Source of the DNA: Rhizophagus irregularis
Taxonomy: Eukaryota; Glomeromycota; Glomeromycetes; Glomerales; Glomeraceae
NCBI RefSeq assembly: GCF_026210795.1
Contig: NC_089440.1
Location: forward strand, 1,860,001-1,924,000
Length of the DNA: 64,000 nt
Direction: 5' to 3'
Of this stretch, positions 11,156 through 23,286 are shown piece after piece. The position numbers were made by a program, and so were the translations under genes. Below the pieces are notes generated by a model. It saw only the letters and a program-made list of their open reading frames with translations, was not told where the DNA came from and searched no databases. Positions within the stretch are counted from its first letter, which is position 1. The number at the start of each line of letters is the position of its first letter.

Positions 11156-13129
11156 CATTATAACTTTCATTTATCAGACTTTTAACCCTTTATTTAAAGA
11201 TTTACAATATATAGGTTTTATCTGGTAGGTTTAGGCATAATTAAAATTAATACTTATTGTTTATTAATTATTTTGCATTGTAATAAGGATGAAAAATCAC
11301 TGCTATATATATTTAGTAACTTTACTCAATAATTCATAACAAGATAGTGATCAGTGTAATCCCAAAAGTAAAATAAATGCTATAATAAAATTACATAAAG
11401 TAAATCTTAAGTTTTCGGTTATAGAAGCTTCTGATTTTCCAAAAAGTTCAAAGTACAGCCATTACATTAGTGATTGTAATAAAATTGCAAAAAGTGAAAA
11501 TTATTTTGAATTATATCAGAATAAAATATCCTGGCAATTTTTAATGATTCTGAAAAATTAAAGTTTATGGAATACAAGTTTACAGTAAGTTTCATGAGCT
11601 GAATTAGATAAATTATTTATGATTATTATTACTCACATGTTATGTCTGTAGACAATTTTTTTTATATATACAACTTGTCAGTACTTTTCTCTGGAGTATA
11701 TTACTTTAAGCAAGAGCTTGTATTTGAATATCCAACAATTATATTTCTTACATTTAAAATGTTACTGAAATTCTTATCAAATCTAGAAGATTATTTCCTC
11801 AAATGTAAAAGGCTAAAAGCTATTATTTTATATATTGAAAGTGTAGATGAACCAGATGACGATGATGGACTGGATCTAGTAATTATTTCTTTAAATAAAT
11901 CTACATTAAAGAAAAAAAGTTGAGGGATATGTTCAAAGTAACATATGATCATGATAATGCAAAAAATATTAAATATCATTAAAATTTGAGTAGATGATAA
12001 GGATTTTAATCATTTTAAGAAATCCTTAAATATAAAATTTTTGTATATAATTCAAATATATTGCTAATTCACAAGATCATTTGAAACATACTATTATTAA
12101 AAATTCAGTTAATGTGCAAATTTAATTTTTTAATAAAGTATAAATATATTTGCAATTGCGTTAGAGTCATGATATGGTATATTATAGATCACAGGGTAAT
12201 CTAACTTCCAGCTCAAATTCATATAAATTTGAATCCTATATTATTTAAAATCACTTTAGTAAAATTTACCTTTATTATATACTAAGGTTGCTAAAAAAAC
12301 TAAAGAATTTTAATAATAAGTTGGTAAAATGCTAAAATAGCAAAACTTTACTTAAACTATTTTAAAGTTTTAGTTTTATTAAAAAGTTGGTATAAAGAAA
12401 AGTAAAATTTAATAAGACCTATTATAAATACCAAAACTGCTGAAATCTTGCTATAATAAATTATAGTAAAATCTTTATGAAACTAATTGTAGGATTTTGA
12501 AAAAATTTAGGCAAATAACCCTACATTATATTATATAATTTATATTTATTATATAAAATAGATGAATAAAACCATCTAAAAATTAGTTTATACATTACAA
12601 TTATATAATTTTATTACATTATTTAACAGATTAAAAGATTAAGCTAATTAATCAAAGTATTTTTATACTATAATTATTATATTATATATTATATATAAAT
12701 ATAATTATTCCATATAATCTATTGAAATTTCTACCGGAAGTTTTAGTGATCTACTAATTAACCCATCAAAAAATAGGCTTCAAGTGGGAAATATCTGAAT
12801 CATTATTGCTGGTATCATTACAATTTGTTATTTGGGCTCAATATGTATTGTGTAAATTTTACATTAGAATTAATGGGGCTGAAAACTGAACTCCATTTAT
12901 CCTGCACTAATATAATTTGATCTATTAAAGAAAGAATTTTACTTGTAATAGATGACCTAATTGATACGATTAAATAGCACCCATATTTTTATTTTTAATG
13001 TTTTTTAGAGAAACAAAGTCGGATAAAAGAAAATATAATGAAATAAATATGATAATATACACACATTCCGTTTACACAAATAAAAAAAGGAATCCACAAT
13101 TTTCTTTTAGCATGGATAGAAAAAAGTTC
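11156..13129. other. Intergenic DNA, old repeat sequence
   Basis: A 93-codon open stretch at 11642-11923 (+) ends with an acidic run and a Lys tail, but it lacks splice-supported extensions and any known motif. 12260-12480 consists of related AT-rich units (AAGTTGGTAAAAT-like) that look like a decayed repeat. No gene is supported. Confidence 0.4.
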
Positions 13130-14012
13130 TTAATAATTGTAGTTCTCACGGCTGAAATTAGGATCCTGGATGAAAGCGGATAATACTTTGCTTCCTGTTT
13201 GCAAAAGAGGATGACCCGCAACACTAGAGAAAATATCAAAAGGGAGGTTAGATGAAGATAAATTAAAGTTTTGATCCAAGTTCCCAATACAAATGACTTA
13301 AACTTCCCAATCCAAACTAAGGCAAATCAAAATAAATTAAGAACTAAACAACTTGGATAAGGAACTAGAGATCGTATGAATCAGGAATAATGAAACCCAC
13401 ATTTGTAAAAATCTTTCAAGTCCTTCCCGGCGAGCTTCAATAACTTCATCCGAAAAACGGTTAGTGAAGACTTTGCCTGGCAAAGGAGGAATGTTTACTC
13501 TTGAAGATTCACGTTCAAGAACGTCACGGAACCATTCAAAATCACTGTATCTTCTTCGAACTGAAGAGGTTTTTAACTTAAAGGCGGGAATATTCGTCTA
13601 TATTTTGAAAGAAAATGAATTAAAAAATAAAAAGGATAAGAGGAAACTATAATTATTAAGTACCAAGTTATTCCGCAAATCGTTTGTGAAGCATTTAAAC
13701 CTAGTTAAACATTAGCATAAACAAAAACGGTCAAATCGCGCTATAAAACTCACTCTACAAACAATCTCATAGTCAGTAAACATTTTGCGACCAAAACCTA
13801 TTGATATCGACAAAAAATTTAGCGAGTGAAGCCACGCAACATTTCCATTAGCTTGTTGGTGTTGCTTTGATACTCATACCGTGAGTTTGTGGATTCCTCA
13901 CTTCGATCTCCAGAAAGTTCTCTGGTACACCATACATCTCGTCAATTGTCTGTTCCTTCATTTGTAGCCGGGAGGTTGCTTCAAAATTTTTTTGCGTAGG
14001 AGAGGATGCCAT
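13130..14012 (-). CDS. SNX3: Sorting nexin-3 (PX-domain protein, Grd19 type)
   Basis: Four exons on the minus strand: 14012-13880, 13797-13754, 13597-13401 and 13223-13130, giving 155 residues; human SNX3 has 162. After a short N-terminus it reads [20 protein letters not shown], the opening of the SNX3 PX domain. Next come the basic [18 protein letters not shown] motif, whose Arg and Tyr bind PI3P, then the PPLPGKVF loop with its proline motif, and the helical end [10 protein letters not shown] and [17 protein letters not shown]. The domain fills almost the whole protein, as in SNX3/Grd19. The family binds endosomal PI3P and works with retromer in retrieval of membrane cargo. All intron phases agree and no lesion is seen. 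Single-exon frames across this span are intron read-through and opposite-strand shadows. Confidence 0.93.
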
Positions 14013-14293
14013 GTTGTAGGTTAACAAAACGATAATACAGTTCAAACAAATTTTGAAAGATAAAGGAGACGGGCGTATAAATATGAAGTGATACTAAACC
14101 ACTTATAGTATTAAATGACGTATAAATTCTTTTCATGCGGCGATCGAATCTAGTTTGACGCCTCAACATAATCAAGTGTAACTACCAACATTAAAGTTAT
14201 TAAAATTTTGGCCGGAATTACTACATTTTACCGCAGTATAAAAACTTAAAATAAAATTGAAATTATAGAAAATTTATAATTATTTAATAACAT

Positions 14294-15374
14294 TTATTCA
14301 TTTTCGTCGTTTAATACAGTTGAATTGTCACTTGAAGTTTCAGGAGCATCACTAAGTTCACTGTCTGATGAAACGCCGTTATTCATAGCAACATTCTTCC
14401 TGTTACGTTTTCGATGATTGTTATCACCGTTCATTGAAGTTTCAGCATCGCTATTTTCTTCTTGTGAGTTTATTCCATTCTCTACTTCAGATTCATTTTC
14501 TACTTCGTCCTCGCTATTATTTTCATTACTATCTCCAACATCACTATTATTTTCATTTATAGTGTCTGTATCACTAATTTCCTCATTTGACTGACTATTT
14601 TCTAAATCACTAGAATTATTCCCATTTTCTCCAATCTCATCGCTGTTTTCATCTTCACTATCTTCTTCGTTATCATCAACCTCTTCTCCGCTACCGTCTT
14701 CATCAATCACTTTGGCTTTTCGTTTCTTTTTTCTTCGATTACGGGTTTCGAGATATTCTTCAAATGTTTGAGGTTGTGGCACAATGTCTACGGAAATAAA
14801 TCATTAATATCCTTCTTGATTATCTTTTTGTTCAAAATAATAATAGTTTTTTCGTTTATTTCATTTGAATTGCAGTACCTTGTAAAAATTCTAGATTTTC
14901 ATTCTCTTTAACTATGTTGGCTTATTATATCAACAATTGATAATATTCATTATTTTTATTTTAAAAAAATAAAATTATTTAGAATAACTATTCGCATATA
15001 TAATTAACAATATAAAAGCATCAAGCATCTTGAGATTCACACTTACCCATATCTTCGTACCGGATAGTCTTTCTTCTTTCAGATTTGATTTGATCAGATC
15101 CTTTTTTTACAAAATAATCTACGAAAAGTTCCTAATTATATTATATAAAAAAGTAAGGAATGAGAAAACATTGAATTTTTTTTATCTAAGCATAACTTTT
15201 CCTCTTTCAAAAAGTATAAATATGATAGATAATGTACAGGTCATTTACCGCTGCAATCGCTATTAAAAATGTCGAATCTGTACCAATTGTTGTTATTTCC
15301 TCGTCTAATTTTATAATGCGCTTTACGCGCGCAATCGGGAGTACGCTCGCTCCTGTCGCTTTACTTGCATCCAT
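14294..15374 (-). CDS. Histone-fold protein, POLE4/Dpb3- or CHRAC1-like, with acidic tail
   Basis: Four exons: 15374-15249, 15131-15047, 14920-14879 and 14787-14294, giving 248 residues in phase. Residues about 10-90 form an NF-YC/POLE4-type histone fold: LPIARVKRIIKLDEEI, then FLIAIAAELFVDYFVKKG, then ERRKTIRYEDMANIVKENEN and LEFLQDIVP. This matches the small histone-fold subunit of DNA polymerase epsilon (Dpb3/POLE4) and of the CHRAC chromatin remodeller. A basic patch (RNRRKKKRKAKV) follows, then about 130 residues of Asp/Glu/Ser/Asn-rich, disordered tail. CHRAC1 and budding-yeast Dpb3 also carry acidic tails, though shorter. Which of the two it is cannot be settled from the fold alone; in yeasts one protein may serve both. 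It would pair with a Dpb4/POLE3-type partner not in this window. It lies 282 bp from SNX3 on the same strand. Confidence 0.85.
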
Positions 15375-16197
15375 ATTCACAGAAATCCCGCTTACTTCTT
15401 GCGTATGTAAAGTTTATTATGTAAATAAATAAATAATTGTTGTCAAATCTTTATAAATAGTGGACGAAAATCGTGTATTATCTGATCGCTATTGAGCTAT
15501 AAGATATTATCAGTAGTGAAATAATGTCAAATCTAACCGTTAGACTGAAAAAAATACGTAAAATTCAATATTCTGTTATTGTCAACAAATCATTGACCCG
15601 TTTTATATTACTCGGTTCAATGTTTCACAGATGTTGTTATATCGAAAACAAACCTTTTATGGTAATAAGATAAATTAATTGCTAAATTGATCATTTCACT
15701 ATTTCACTATCCTAGTTTTGGGCAAATCACCTTTCTCGTATTAGAATAGAATACGTTGGGACGTTGGTTATTACCGTCTAGTATCTCCTGATCTTTGTCT
15801 CATCTGTCTCACTATTTTTACTATTAGTAATAAACGAGGTATATTGAATGATGAGTAAGTGTACTCTAAAAACTTTGGTAAAACTTGACTTTCAGACTTT
15901 CCTTTTATGGCATAATTTAAATACTTAAATTCCAAAAAAGGAATTAGAGTTTATACTAACACCAAATTTATAATATAGATGTCTTTTTTAGGAAACATAT
16001 TTCTCGCGCATATGTTCGGATTTTGCAGGGCTGAGTAGCGTAAATTTCCACTATTTGATACATAATTGGTTAGAATTTTGTGATTTGTAAAATATATATA
16101 AATGTATATCAATGATATATCCAGAAGTCAGAGTCAAAGTCAATCTTTCGTATACAATTTAATTACTAGCTATTACAAACCCTGAAATAACGTCAAA
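15375..16197. other. Divergent intergenic region before CWC25
   Basis: This 823-bp gap separates the histone-fold gene (-) from CWC25 (+) and must hold both promoters. I see no TATA element or repeat that stands out. Confidence 0.4.
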
Positions 16198-17907
16198 ATG
16201 GGAGGAGGCGACTTGGTAAGCAACTTTATATTTACCTATTTATCTAGTTTATTAGTGCGATAATCTCTTACTTATTTATCTAACTTCTATAATGTAGAAT
16301 ATGAAAAAATCCTGGCATCCCCTCTTGATCAAAAATCAAGAGCGGGTATGGAAGGAAGAACAAAAAGCATCAGAAGAGCAGAAGAAACTTAACCAACTCA
16401 AAAAAGAGAAAGAAGAAGAAAGACAGTTACAAGAATTGAGGCAAATCCAAGAATCTGCTGGGGGAAGGTAAGCTTATTTCTTGATAAAAATTCTGGCTGA
16501 CTGTAATAAATATTAATCACCTTTTAATTATAGAAAAGGGCAGGAAAGATTAGATTGGATGTACGCTGCTGGACCTAATCAATCTAGCTCAGCAAAAGCC
16601 CAAGAATTGGAAGATTATTTACTTGGAAAAAAACGTATTGATTCTCTTATAGAACAAGGCACTTCTATTGATAAAGTATATCTCATTTTATTTACTTTAT
16701 TTAAATTTATATATTTTAAATGCAACTTATTAATATAAATTAAATTTTTTTTTTATAGTTGTCTGCTGATTCAAAAGAAATCTTTAGTAGTATCAGTAAT
16801 CCTAATGCTAATAATTACCGAGATACTCAATCAAAAATTCGAGAAGATCCATTATTTCTTATTAAGAAAACTGAGCAAGCCAACATAAAGTCCATCGTTT
16901 CAAACCCACTTAAAATGAAAGAAATTCAAGAAGTGAGATAACTAATAATTTGCTTAACAATAATGAATTATAACAATATAAACTAACTCCCTTTTATACA
17001 TGATTTTATTAGAAATTAGAAAAGAAAAAGAGTAAAAAAGAAAAAAAGAAATCAAGTAACAAATGGAATAAAGATTCATCTTCGGATCATAAAGAAAAGA
17101 GTAAAAAAGACAAAAAGAGGCCTCTATCAGGTTCTGAAGAAGAAAGCATAATGAGGTTAAGAGAACAAGATAGGAATGGTCGATCTCAAAAGCGACCTCG
17201 CTTACGAAGTTTATCACGGTCTCGTTCTCGTTCAAGGGACAGATATGATGATAGACATCGATATGAGTCCAAATATTCAAATGGTACAATGAGGGATCGA
17301 AATTCACATGAAGGACGACATGAGTCTCGATATTCAAATAGAGATCGTGACACATATGATCGAAATCGGGAAGGAAGAAATGATCGTGAAAGTAGATATA
17401 ATCCTCGTAGTTATTCTCCCAGAAGGCCTAGATCACCATCATCACCTAGTAGACGAGAAGAGTATAATCGAAATAATCGTAAATATAATAATTATTCACA
17501 TAACAGAGACTATAAAGAACGAAAAGAACATAATGGACGAAGTGAAAGAGATAAAATTAAGGAAAAAGAAGAAGCTGAAAGAAAACTTCTTGAAATGATG
17601 GAAGATGCAAAAAAAGTTACTGAAGAGCGAAAGAGTCGTTTAGAACAAGCCATTAAAGAAGAGGAAGAGGAAGAAAGGAAATTGGCAGAGGATAAAAAGC
17701 GATCACAAGAAAACGGGACGCAATCCGACTTTTTAAAGTAAATATTTATGTTTGAGTGAGGAATATATTAATTACACTTATTAACATCGATTTATTTTTT
17801 GTAGGAATGCTTATAAGTGTGCGTATTCTTCACACTCTTCAATTGGTTTAGGAGAGCGTTTACAAAGACATCGTGGCGCTTCACATAAAATTTCGATCGA
17901 GGATTAA
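16198..17907 (+). CDS. CWC25: Pre-mRNA splicing factor CWC25
   Basis: Six exons: 16198-16215, 16298-16467, 16534-16675, 16759-16932, 17013-17737 and 17805-17907, giving 443 residues. The start [16 protein letters not shown] is diagnostic for Cwc25, including the conserved tryptophan region that enters the catalytic centre. It is followed by a charged CIR-type coiled coil ([16 protein letters not shown], then [17 protein letters not shown]) and [11 protein letters not shown], another hallmark. The middle and C-terminal parts are basic and RS/RD-rich ([12 protein letters not shown]), with a Glu-rich helix and the typical Arg/His end [15 protein letters not shown]. Cwc25 joins the spliceosome after Prp2 action and promotes the first transesterification. 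The first exon of only 18 bp is supported by phase and by the family start. All introns are ordinary GT-AG. Confidence 0.95.
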
Positions 17908-19193
17908 AATTTTCAGTCTTTCTTTATGACAAAATCAAAGTGAAATTTATTTTTTTTTTACAAGAATTAATTATTATAGAACATCAAATATCTTGGAACA
18001 AGTTTCAGCTACAAATAAATGAATATTTTAACCAAAAATTTATATATTTGCTTATAGTTTTATTTTGTCTTATAATTAATTCATACAAACATTTTTTAAA
18101 TAAATGAAAAAACGAAGAAAATTGCATTAACAGTATATGAACAAGCTATAGGTTTTTCTTAATGTAATGCTTTCAACTGACCGTTGGGAGGTTTAACGTT
18201 GAGTATGGTTTGGTTTTTATTTGTTTTATTTTTCTCATCAATGTAATATTTTACTAATTTTTTTTTATTACCGGATAAAATCAAAGTATGTGAAAAATAA
18301 CAATGGATAATTTAATTATTATAAGAGAAATATTCATTTTTAATAAAATACCTCTTAGTGACAACTTTATGTTTATGCCCTATTGCAAAGAGAAAATCTG
18401 TTAAATAAATTATCTTACGACTCATTGATCGCACCATAATGGATATTTTTCGACCATCTCTCAACACAGCTTCTTCCTCTTTTGTATTTAAATCTATATT
18501 TACAAAATGCCATAATATTAAGAGTTGTTTTGTTGGAAAGAAATTTCTCCCCGGTCACTTCAAATTGCATTTGATTTATTTGAAGCGGGATAAAAATTTT
18601 CTGTGAGGAAGATAAGCATTTTACGTATCTCTTAGACGAGTATATTTCAAATATATCCGTTAAATCTCTAGTTAAATAAAGAAGATAAAAGATTTTGTAT
18701 AAATTAGAGTGGAATGTTTTAGAGATGGAAAGTGCATTACAATCGCGGCATTCAATTTATTCATGCGTTTAATATTTTCCTTTGGTGGCAAAGTAATGAT
18801 CATAAGAAATTGAACTGTTCAAATTAAACAAAACACAACATCTCTTTAGTATTTTTCAACATTTTTAACATTTTTGAATTCATGAGTCATATATATAATC
18901 ATTTCCTTTTCTTTTTCTATTGAATTTCTGAAATCAGATACCCGAGATTTATCCTTTTCACCTTGATGAAGAGACCTATATATATTCTACTATGAACAAT
19001 GTACGCTGATTGAAAAAAATAAATATGAAGTTCAAAAGTTCAAAAGTTTTCTGCAAGATTAAACATTTATTCAATATTAAGTCTATCTCAAAGATACTGT
19101 AAATGTGATTTAATTAAATTCTCAATTAATAAAGATGAGAGAATAATAGCGGAAATGAGAGATATTGATTTATTATCATGATTGTTGCTAACT
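17908..19193. other. Intergenic, nothing recognised
   Basis: This gap lies between the convergent CWC25 and D-amino-acid oxidase loci. It should contain both 3' UTRs; no ORF, RNA gene or inverted repeat is supported. Confidence 0.4.
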
Positions 19194-21249
19194 TCAACAT
19201 TTATTAGACTCGTTTTCTTGCTTTTCTAGCATTTCTTCCATAATCTCGATCACGTGTTTAGCGGTTCCATAACTTGACTGAAACCCTTTATAAAATTGTA
19301 ATAAAATCAAAAAAAAAAATAGTTAAAAAAACGCTATCAAAAGTAAAAGGAAAGTACATAATACTTCACCTCCATGAACATAATTATGACAAATGAGAAT
19401 TTTTTTATCAAACTTTTCAGAAGCTAAATAAAAAAAAAAACCGAGATAAATGCATAGCATAACATAGTTTTACTCTTTCAAGAAAATATACACACTTATC
19501 CATTCGCCCTCGACCCTTGTACCACTTTTGCGGCAAGGTCGGAGTCCGACTGCGTTCCTCTTGATGGTTAGTTGAGTTTAGCCCGGTGGCAAGAGATCCG
19601 GACGAGTAGCAAGACATCGTTGAATAATTGCTTCAGCTATGTTATCATCAACATCTGTTGAACTAAAATTTGAATTTAATTTATACTTAAATATATTTTG
19701 AGCCTTTCAAATAAATATTAATTATCTTACTAGTTATGTTCATTCTATAATCAGAAAAATAAATTATAAATTTCTGAAAAGTTTCAAAAGACAAAAACAA
19801 ACACCTACAAAAGTCCCTCCTAGAACTACTTCTCCATTTTCGCGTGGTATCACATATGTCATATTATCACTCCCTTTTTTGAAATTATGTATTAGAGAAT
19901 ATATATGCTGTATAAATTTAAATTTGACCTTAAGGAAAAAAAAAAAGAACGATGAGGAAATTTCACACAAACATGTATTACTACTTCCAGCACAATGTCT
20001 GAAAAAAGCCCAATTTACGTATTCTTGAGGCAATTGTACAATTACAGTTTGACCTCTTGCTGGGTAAACTTCGGGATCTTCTACACATCCTAATGTTCCA
20101 GCATGAATGCCTGAACAATTGATTACAACATCGGTGTCACTTTCGATACACTCATTTAAATGGGATAAACTAACGTGTTGCGTAGTACCACCCAAAGAAA
20201 TAAAAGTATTAAGAAGGTAATTAAGATAGGCTGATGGATTAATAGTAACTAGAGATTAGTTTTCGATTAATAAAAATCCTAGAAATTAGGTTTATGTTAA
20301 TAAAAAGTTGTTTTTTTTACGCGTTAAATTATCTGTTTTATAGGTGACACCACACTCAATCCCAGTTGGGAGCTCTTCTTTATTTAAATTTCGGAACTGT
20401 TTCATAATAAATAAATTTTAAATCATGATTTTTAATTACAGATTTGTTTGCCTCGGGATATAATGTCTTGAATCAAAGGTCAGAGAATTCTTGCGAAAAT
20501 TGTTCCCAATAGTCAATTCCATCAATAATCATAATTCCCGTTTTATCTTGCTCTGTCTTGGCAAGTCTCCAAAAATAATTAAATGTTTCCTTATCATATT
20601 CTTTAGATAATCATAACACCAGTCCCAAAATGATGGTATAAATGAAGTTTATCTCATACCTTCTAATATCATCCTCCGTAGCGTAATTCCTCCAATATGC
20701 ACCAGACCTATAACAAAACTATATCTTCTATAGTTGGGTGCCAAAACTCTTCATATGCCGAAACTTATTGACCATATACTGAAAATAGTTCAGCTTTTAG
20801 TTTATATAGTTGCCAAATCTGAAAACCTAAACCCATTGCTAATATCCTAAGCCATTTCCAAAATCCTAATTTTACTGAAAATTTAACCTAAATCTAGATT
20901 TAGTAATGGTCTAATAGTTTAGGATTTCGGCAATAGTTTCGGCAATTGCATATGTCGAAATGTTTCGGCACCCAACTATAATATTAACCTTTAAAGAATT
21001 CCAATATGGTATAAAACATTCACAACATACCAAGGACTTGTGTATTCGCCTGATAAATCTTCTGGAAAATGGTTTGCAACCAAATGAACTTTAATTTCCT
21101 TTTCTTGTTGTAAAAGCAAAGTTGCCGTGGATAATCCTGAAACGCCTGCATAGTATTGGATTGATTTTTTAAGTCAGAGAGCAGAAAATTAAGGCGTTTA
21201 AATATTCTTTCCCACCTGCGCCAACCACAACGACACGTTTATTAACCAT
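19194..21249 (-). pseudogene. D-amino-acid oxidase, inactivated copy
   Basis: Minus strand, about nine exons. The start MVNKRVVVVGAG plus VSGLSTATLLLQQ forms the FAD-binding GxGxxG fold. Then come EYTSPWSGAYWRNYA, ETFNYFWRLAKTEQDKTG, GIDYWEQFSQEFSDL, LNKEELPTGIECGVTYKT, NPSAYLNYLL, DVVINCSGIHAGTLG, YVIPRENGEVVLGGTF and RNAVGLRPCRKSGTRVE (with the substrate-binding Arg region). The end is YVHGGxGFQSSYGTAKHVIE. This covers the full family, which oxidises D-amino acids to keto acids with FAD. Two nonsense codons break it: TGA at 20475-20473, where a Trp is expected, and TAA at 19580-19578, between LLPPG and TQLTIKRN. The junction near 20.61-20.66 kb (IRR to EYDKE) also does not keep phase, suggesting a 1-nt indel. 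No peroxisomal SKL-type end is seen. A MITE sits in the second intron. A recent pseudogene is the simplest reading. Confidence 0.85.
20729..20980. mobile_element. 252-bp MITE inside a D-amino-acid oxidase intron
   Basis: Terminal inverted repeats of about 35-45 bp: the left arm begins TAGTTGGGTGCCAAAAC and the right arm ends GGCACCCAACTA. Both carry a CATATG(C/T)CGAAA inner block, and a TA flanks each end as a likely target duplication. It fills most of the 333-bp intron (20708-21040) whose splice sites remain intact, joining YTSPW to SGAYW. Confidence 0.75.
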
Positions 21250-21567
21250 CGTTTTTGTCAAAGACCAGGATAAAAATGTTCTCTGCTTCAATAAACTATT
21301 GTTGCAAAACGCTTATGCTCATCAACTTGAATTTAAATCAGTCTATTATTGGTAAAGATAGGAAACAAGATTTGAACCGATAAGCTATATTTGGCATTTA
21401 TAAAGTGCTTATATTCATGAAATATTCCCACCGAGATTCTGTTTAGGTTTATGAACCATTTCACAACGTTAGGGGGCGGTAGTGTAATGAGATATATCGA
21501 TTATGTTTTATCCCAATTCAGTAACAATTAGTTTTCTCACACATCGCCCCATGACTATTAATTTAGA

Positions 21568-23286
21568 AACAATGAGCAATGGGTTGACCCTTCGGAATTT
21601 ACGAAAATCCAAAATATCGAATTTTCTAAAAATAAAACAGCTTATTGGAAAGATGGGCATTTGATAGGCTGGAATGCAGGAAAAAACAAATGGGATCGCA
21701 GGTTAAGCTGGTATCTCAATATTGTGAAAAATATTTAACTTCACATTTCCTTAAATCGGTAAAGAGCCTTTTTTTTTTTTGACCGAAAATCATTCTTATC
21801 TATATATAGTGTCGTTCATTTCACCCTTTAATTTAGGAACATGATATTTCCAAAATCAATCCGTCAAAACGGTTGGTTTATGGAATAACGCGTGATCATG
21901 AAACGCAAGATTATGCAGTAATTGAAAAATTAGAAGTACGATGCTCCTTATGCAACCGAGAATGGATGTCCTCCCGTTGGTGCCGGGGCTGTTATTCAGA
22001 TCATTTCGAATCTGAATTTAAAAATTGGACAAGTGACGATACTGATATTGAACCTTTATTCGTGAAGTATAAACAAGCGCCGAATTTCCCGAGCAAGTCT
22101 TAGAATGGATCCCCGAGTCTCACCTTACAAAATTTACGGAGATTGGTCAAGGTGGATATGGTACTGTTTCTAAGGCTTATTGGGAAAAAGGACGTATTTA
22201 TAAGCGTGACTTTATTGAAAATAAATGGGAAAGAAGTGGACCAATGTGGGTCGCTTTGAAAAGTATAGATGAAGAGGAAGGAAGTACTGCTGCTTTTCTT
22301 AAAGAGGCCAAAGCTATGAACAGATGTCTAAAGAATGATATGTACTTTTTAGATTTTTTATGGAATCTCACGACTTCCTGACACAAGTAAGTACCTAATT
22401 GTCATGAGATATTTCGAGGAAGGTGATTAACGAAAATACATTTACTCCAATTCTGTAACCAATAGCCGGGTAAATCGTATTGATAGACTTTGGAGCATTG
22501 CAATTGACCTTCGTACCCTACATCGGGCAGACCTCGTGCATCGGGATCTACACAGCGGAAAAGTGCTTTTTGGAAGTGATAGACGTAGCTTCATTGCTGA
22601 CTTTGGGTTAGCATGTAAAGATGGCCAAGCTCAAGAGGATGATTCTAAGGGTGTCTTGCCGTACGTTGCACCGGAGGTACTTTGCCGTCAACCTTACACG
22701 AGAGCCGCGGATGTTTATAGTTTCGGCATCATAATGTGGGAGTTTACCTCTTATCAATCTCCTTTTGGTACTATAGAACATAATTGTGATTTAGCAATAA
22801 CGATTCATGGTGGTTTGAGACCAAAAGTGATTAAAGATACACCGGGTTGCTACGTTCGATTGATGAAACAATGTTGGGATTCTAAACTAGCTAACCGTCC
22901 CACAGCTCACTCTTTGGCCGATACTTTAGAAAAATGGCTCCAAATTATTTGTGGAAAATGTGAAACAAAATGCGATGACAAAGACATATGGGATCAATTT
23001 AATTTAGCCGAACAGAAAAGACAAAAAAATCCATCTCTTATTAAACCATATTCAGAAGAATTACATCCTTCTGTATCTTTAACTAGTCGTATTCTCCCGA
23101 AGATTTATCTTCCAATTCAAATGACCTCTGAAGAAAGTAAGTTAATTTTTTTTTTTACTGTTAAACTTATGATTAACGAGCAATAATAAATCAAATTCAT
23201 ATTATAATTAAGAATTCACGATAGATGAATTTCTAAAAGATTATGAGAATAATATCGATGAGAATAATATATCGATGTTAAGTTAA
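21568..23286 (+). pseudogene. Glomeromycete-type protein kinase (TKL-like), inactivated
   Basis: An N-terminal piece (AYWKDGHLIGWNAGKNKWDR, later LVYGITRDHETQDYAV) looks like the wreck of one kinase lobe. Then a zinc-ribbon-like block CSLCNREWMSSRWCRGC with FKNWTS, typical of expanded Rhizophagus kinases, precedes a second kinase domain. That domain has IGQGGYGTVSKAYW (P-loop), VALKSI (VAIK Lys), LVHRDLHSGKVL (catalytic HRD), ADFGLA (DFG), VLPYVAPEVL, DVYSFGIIMWE and the C-lobe CWDSKLANRPTA. A last exon after a GT-AG intron gives TIDEFLKDYENN and a stop at 23286. The copy is broken: a frameshift near 22.10 kb (before EQVLEWIP), a +2 T-run slip near 22.35 kb, and TAA at about 22431 where GDLRKY expects Leu. 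All catalytic residues are still readable, so inactivation looks recent. It is head-to-head with the oxidase pseudogene. Confidence 0.85.

Noticed and set aside
11642-11923. 93-codon ORF as a gene
   Set aside because: It has no recognisable domain, no supported extension, and sits in decayed repeat DNA; left within the intergenic description.
12998-13652. Plus-strand frames over the SNX3 locus
   Set aside because: They oppose spliced SNX3 exons whose phases and domain are secure.
17308-17598. 96-codon frame overlapping CWC25
   Set aside because: It is a shadow of the long CWC25 exon 5 in another frame.
19194-21249. Stop-codon read-through or alternative code in the oxidase gene
   Set aside because: No read-through context or recurrent use of the stop codons is seen in other genes of the window; two nonsense codons plus a phase break fit a pseudogene better.
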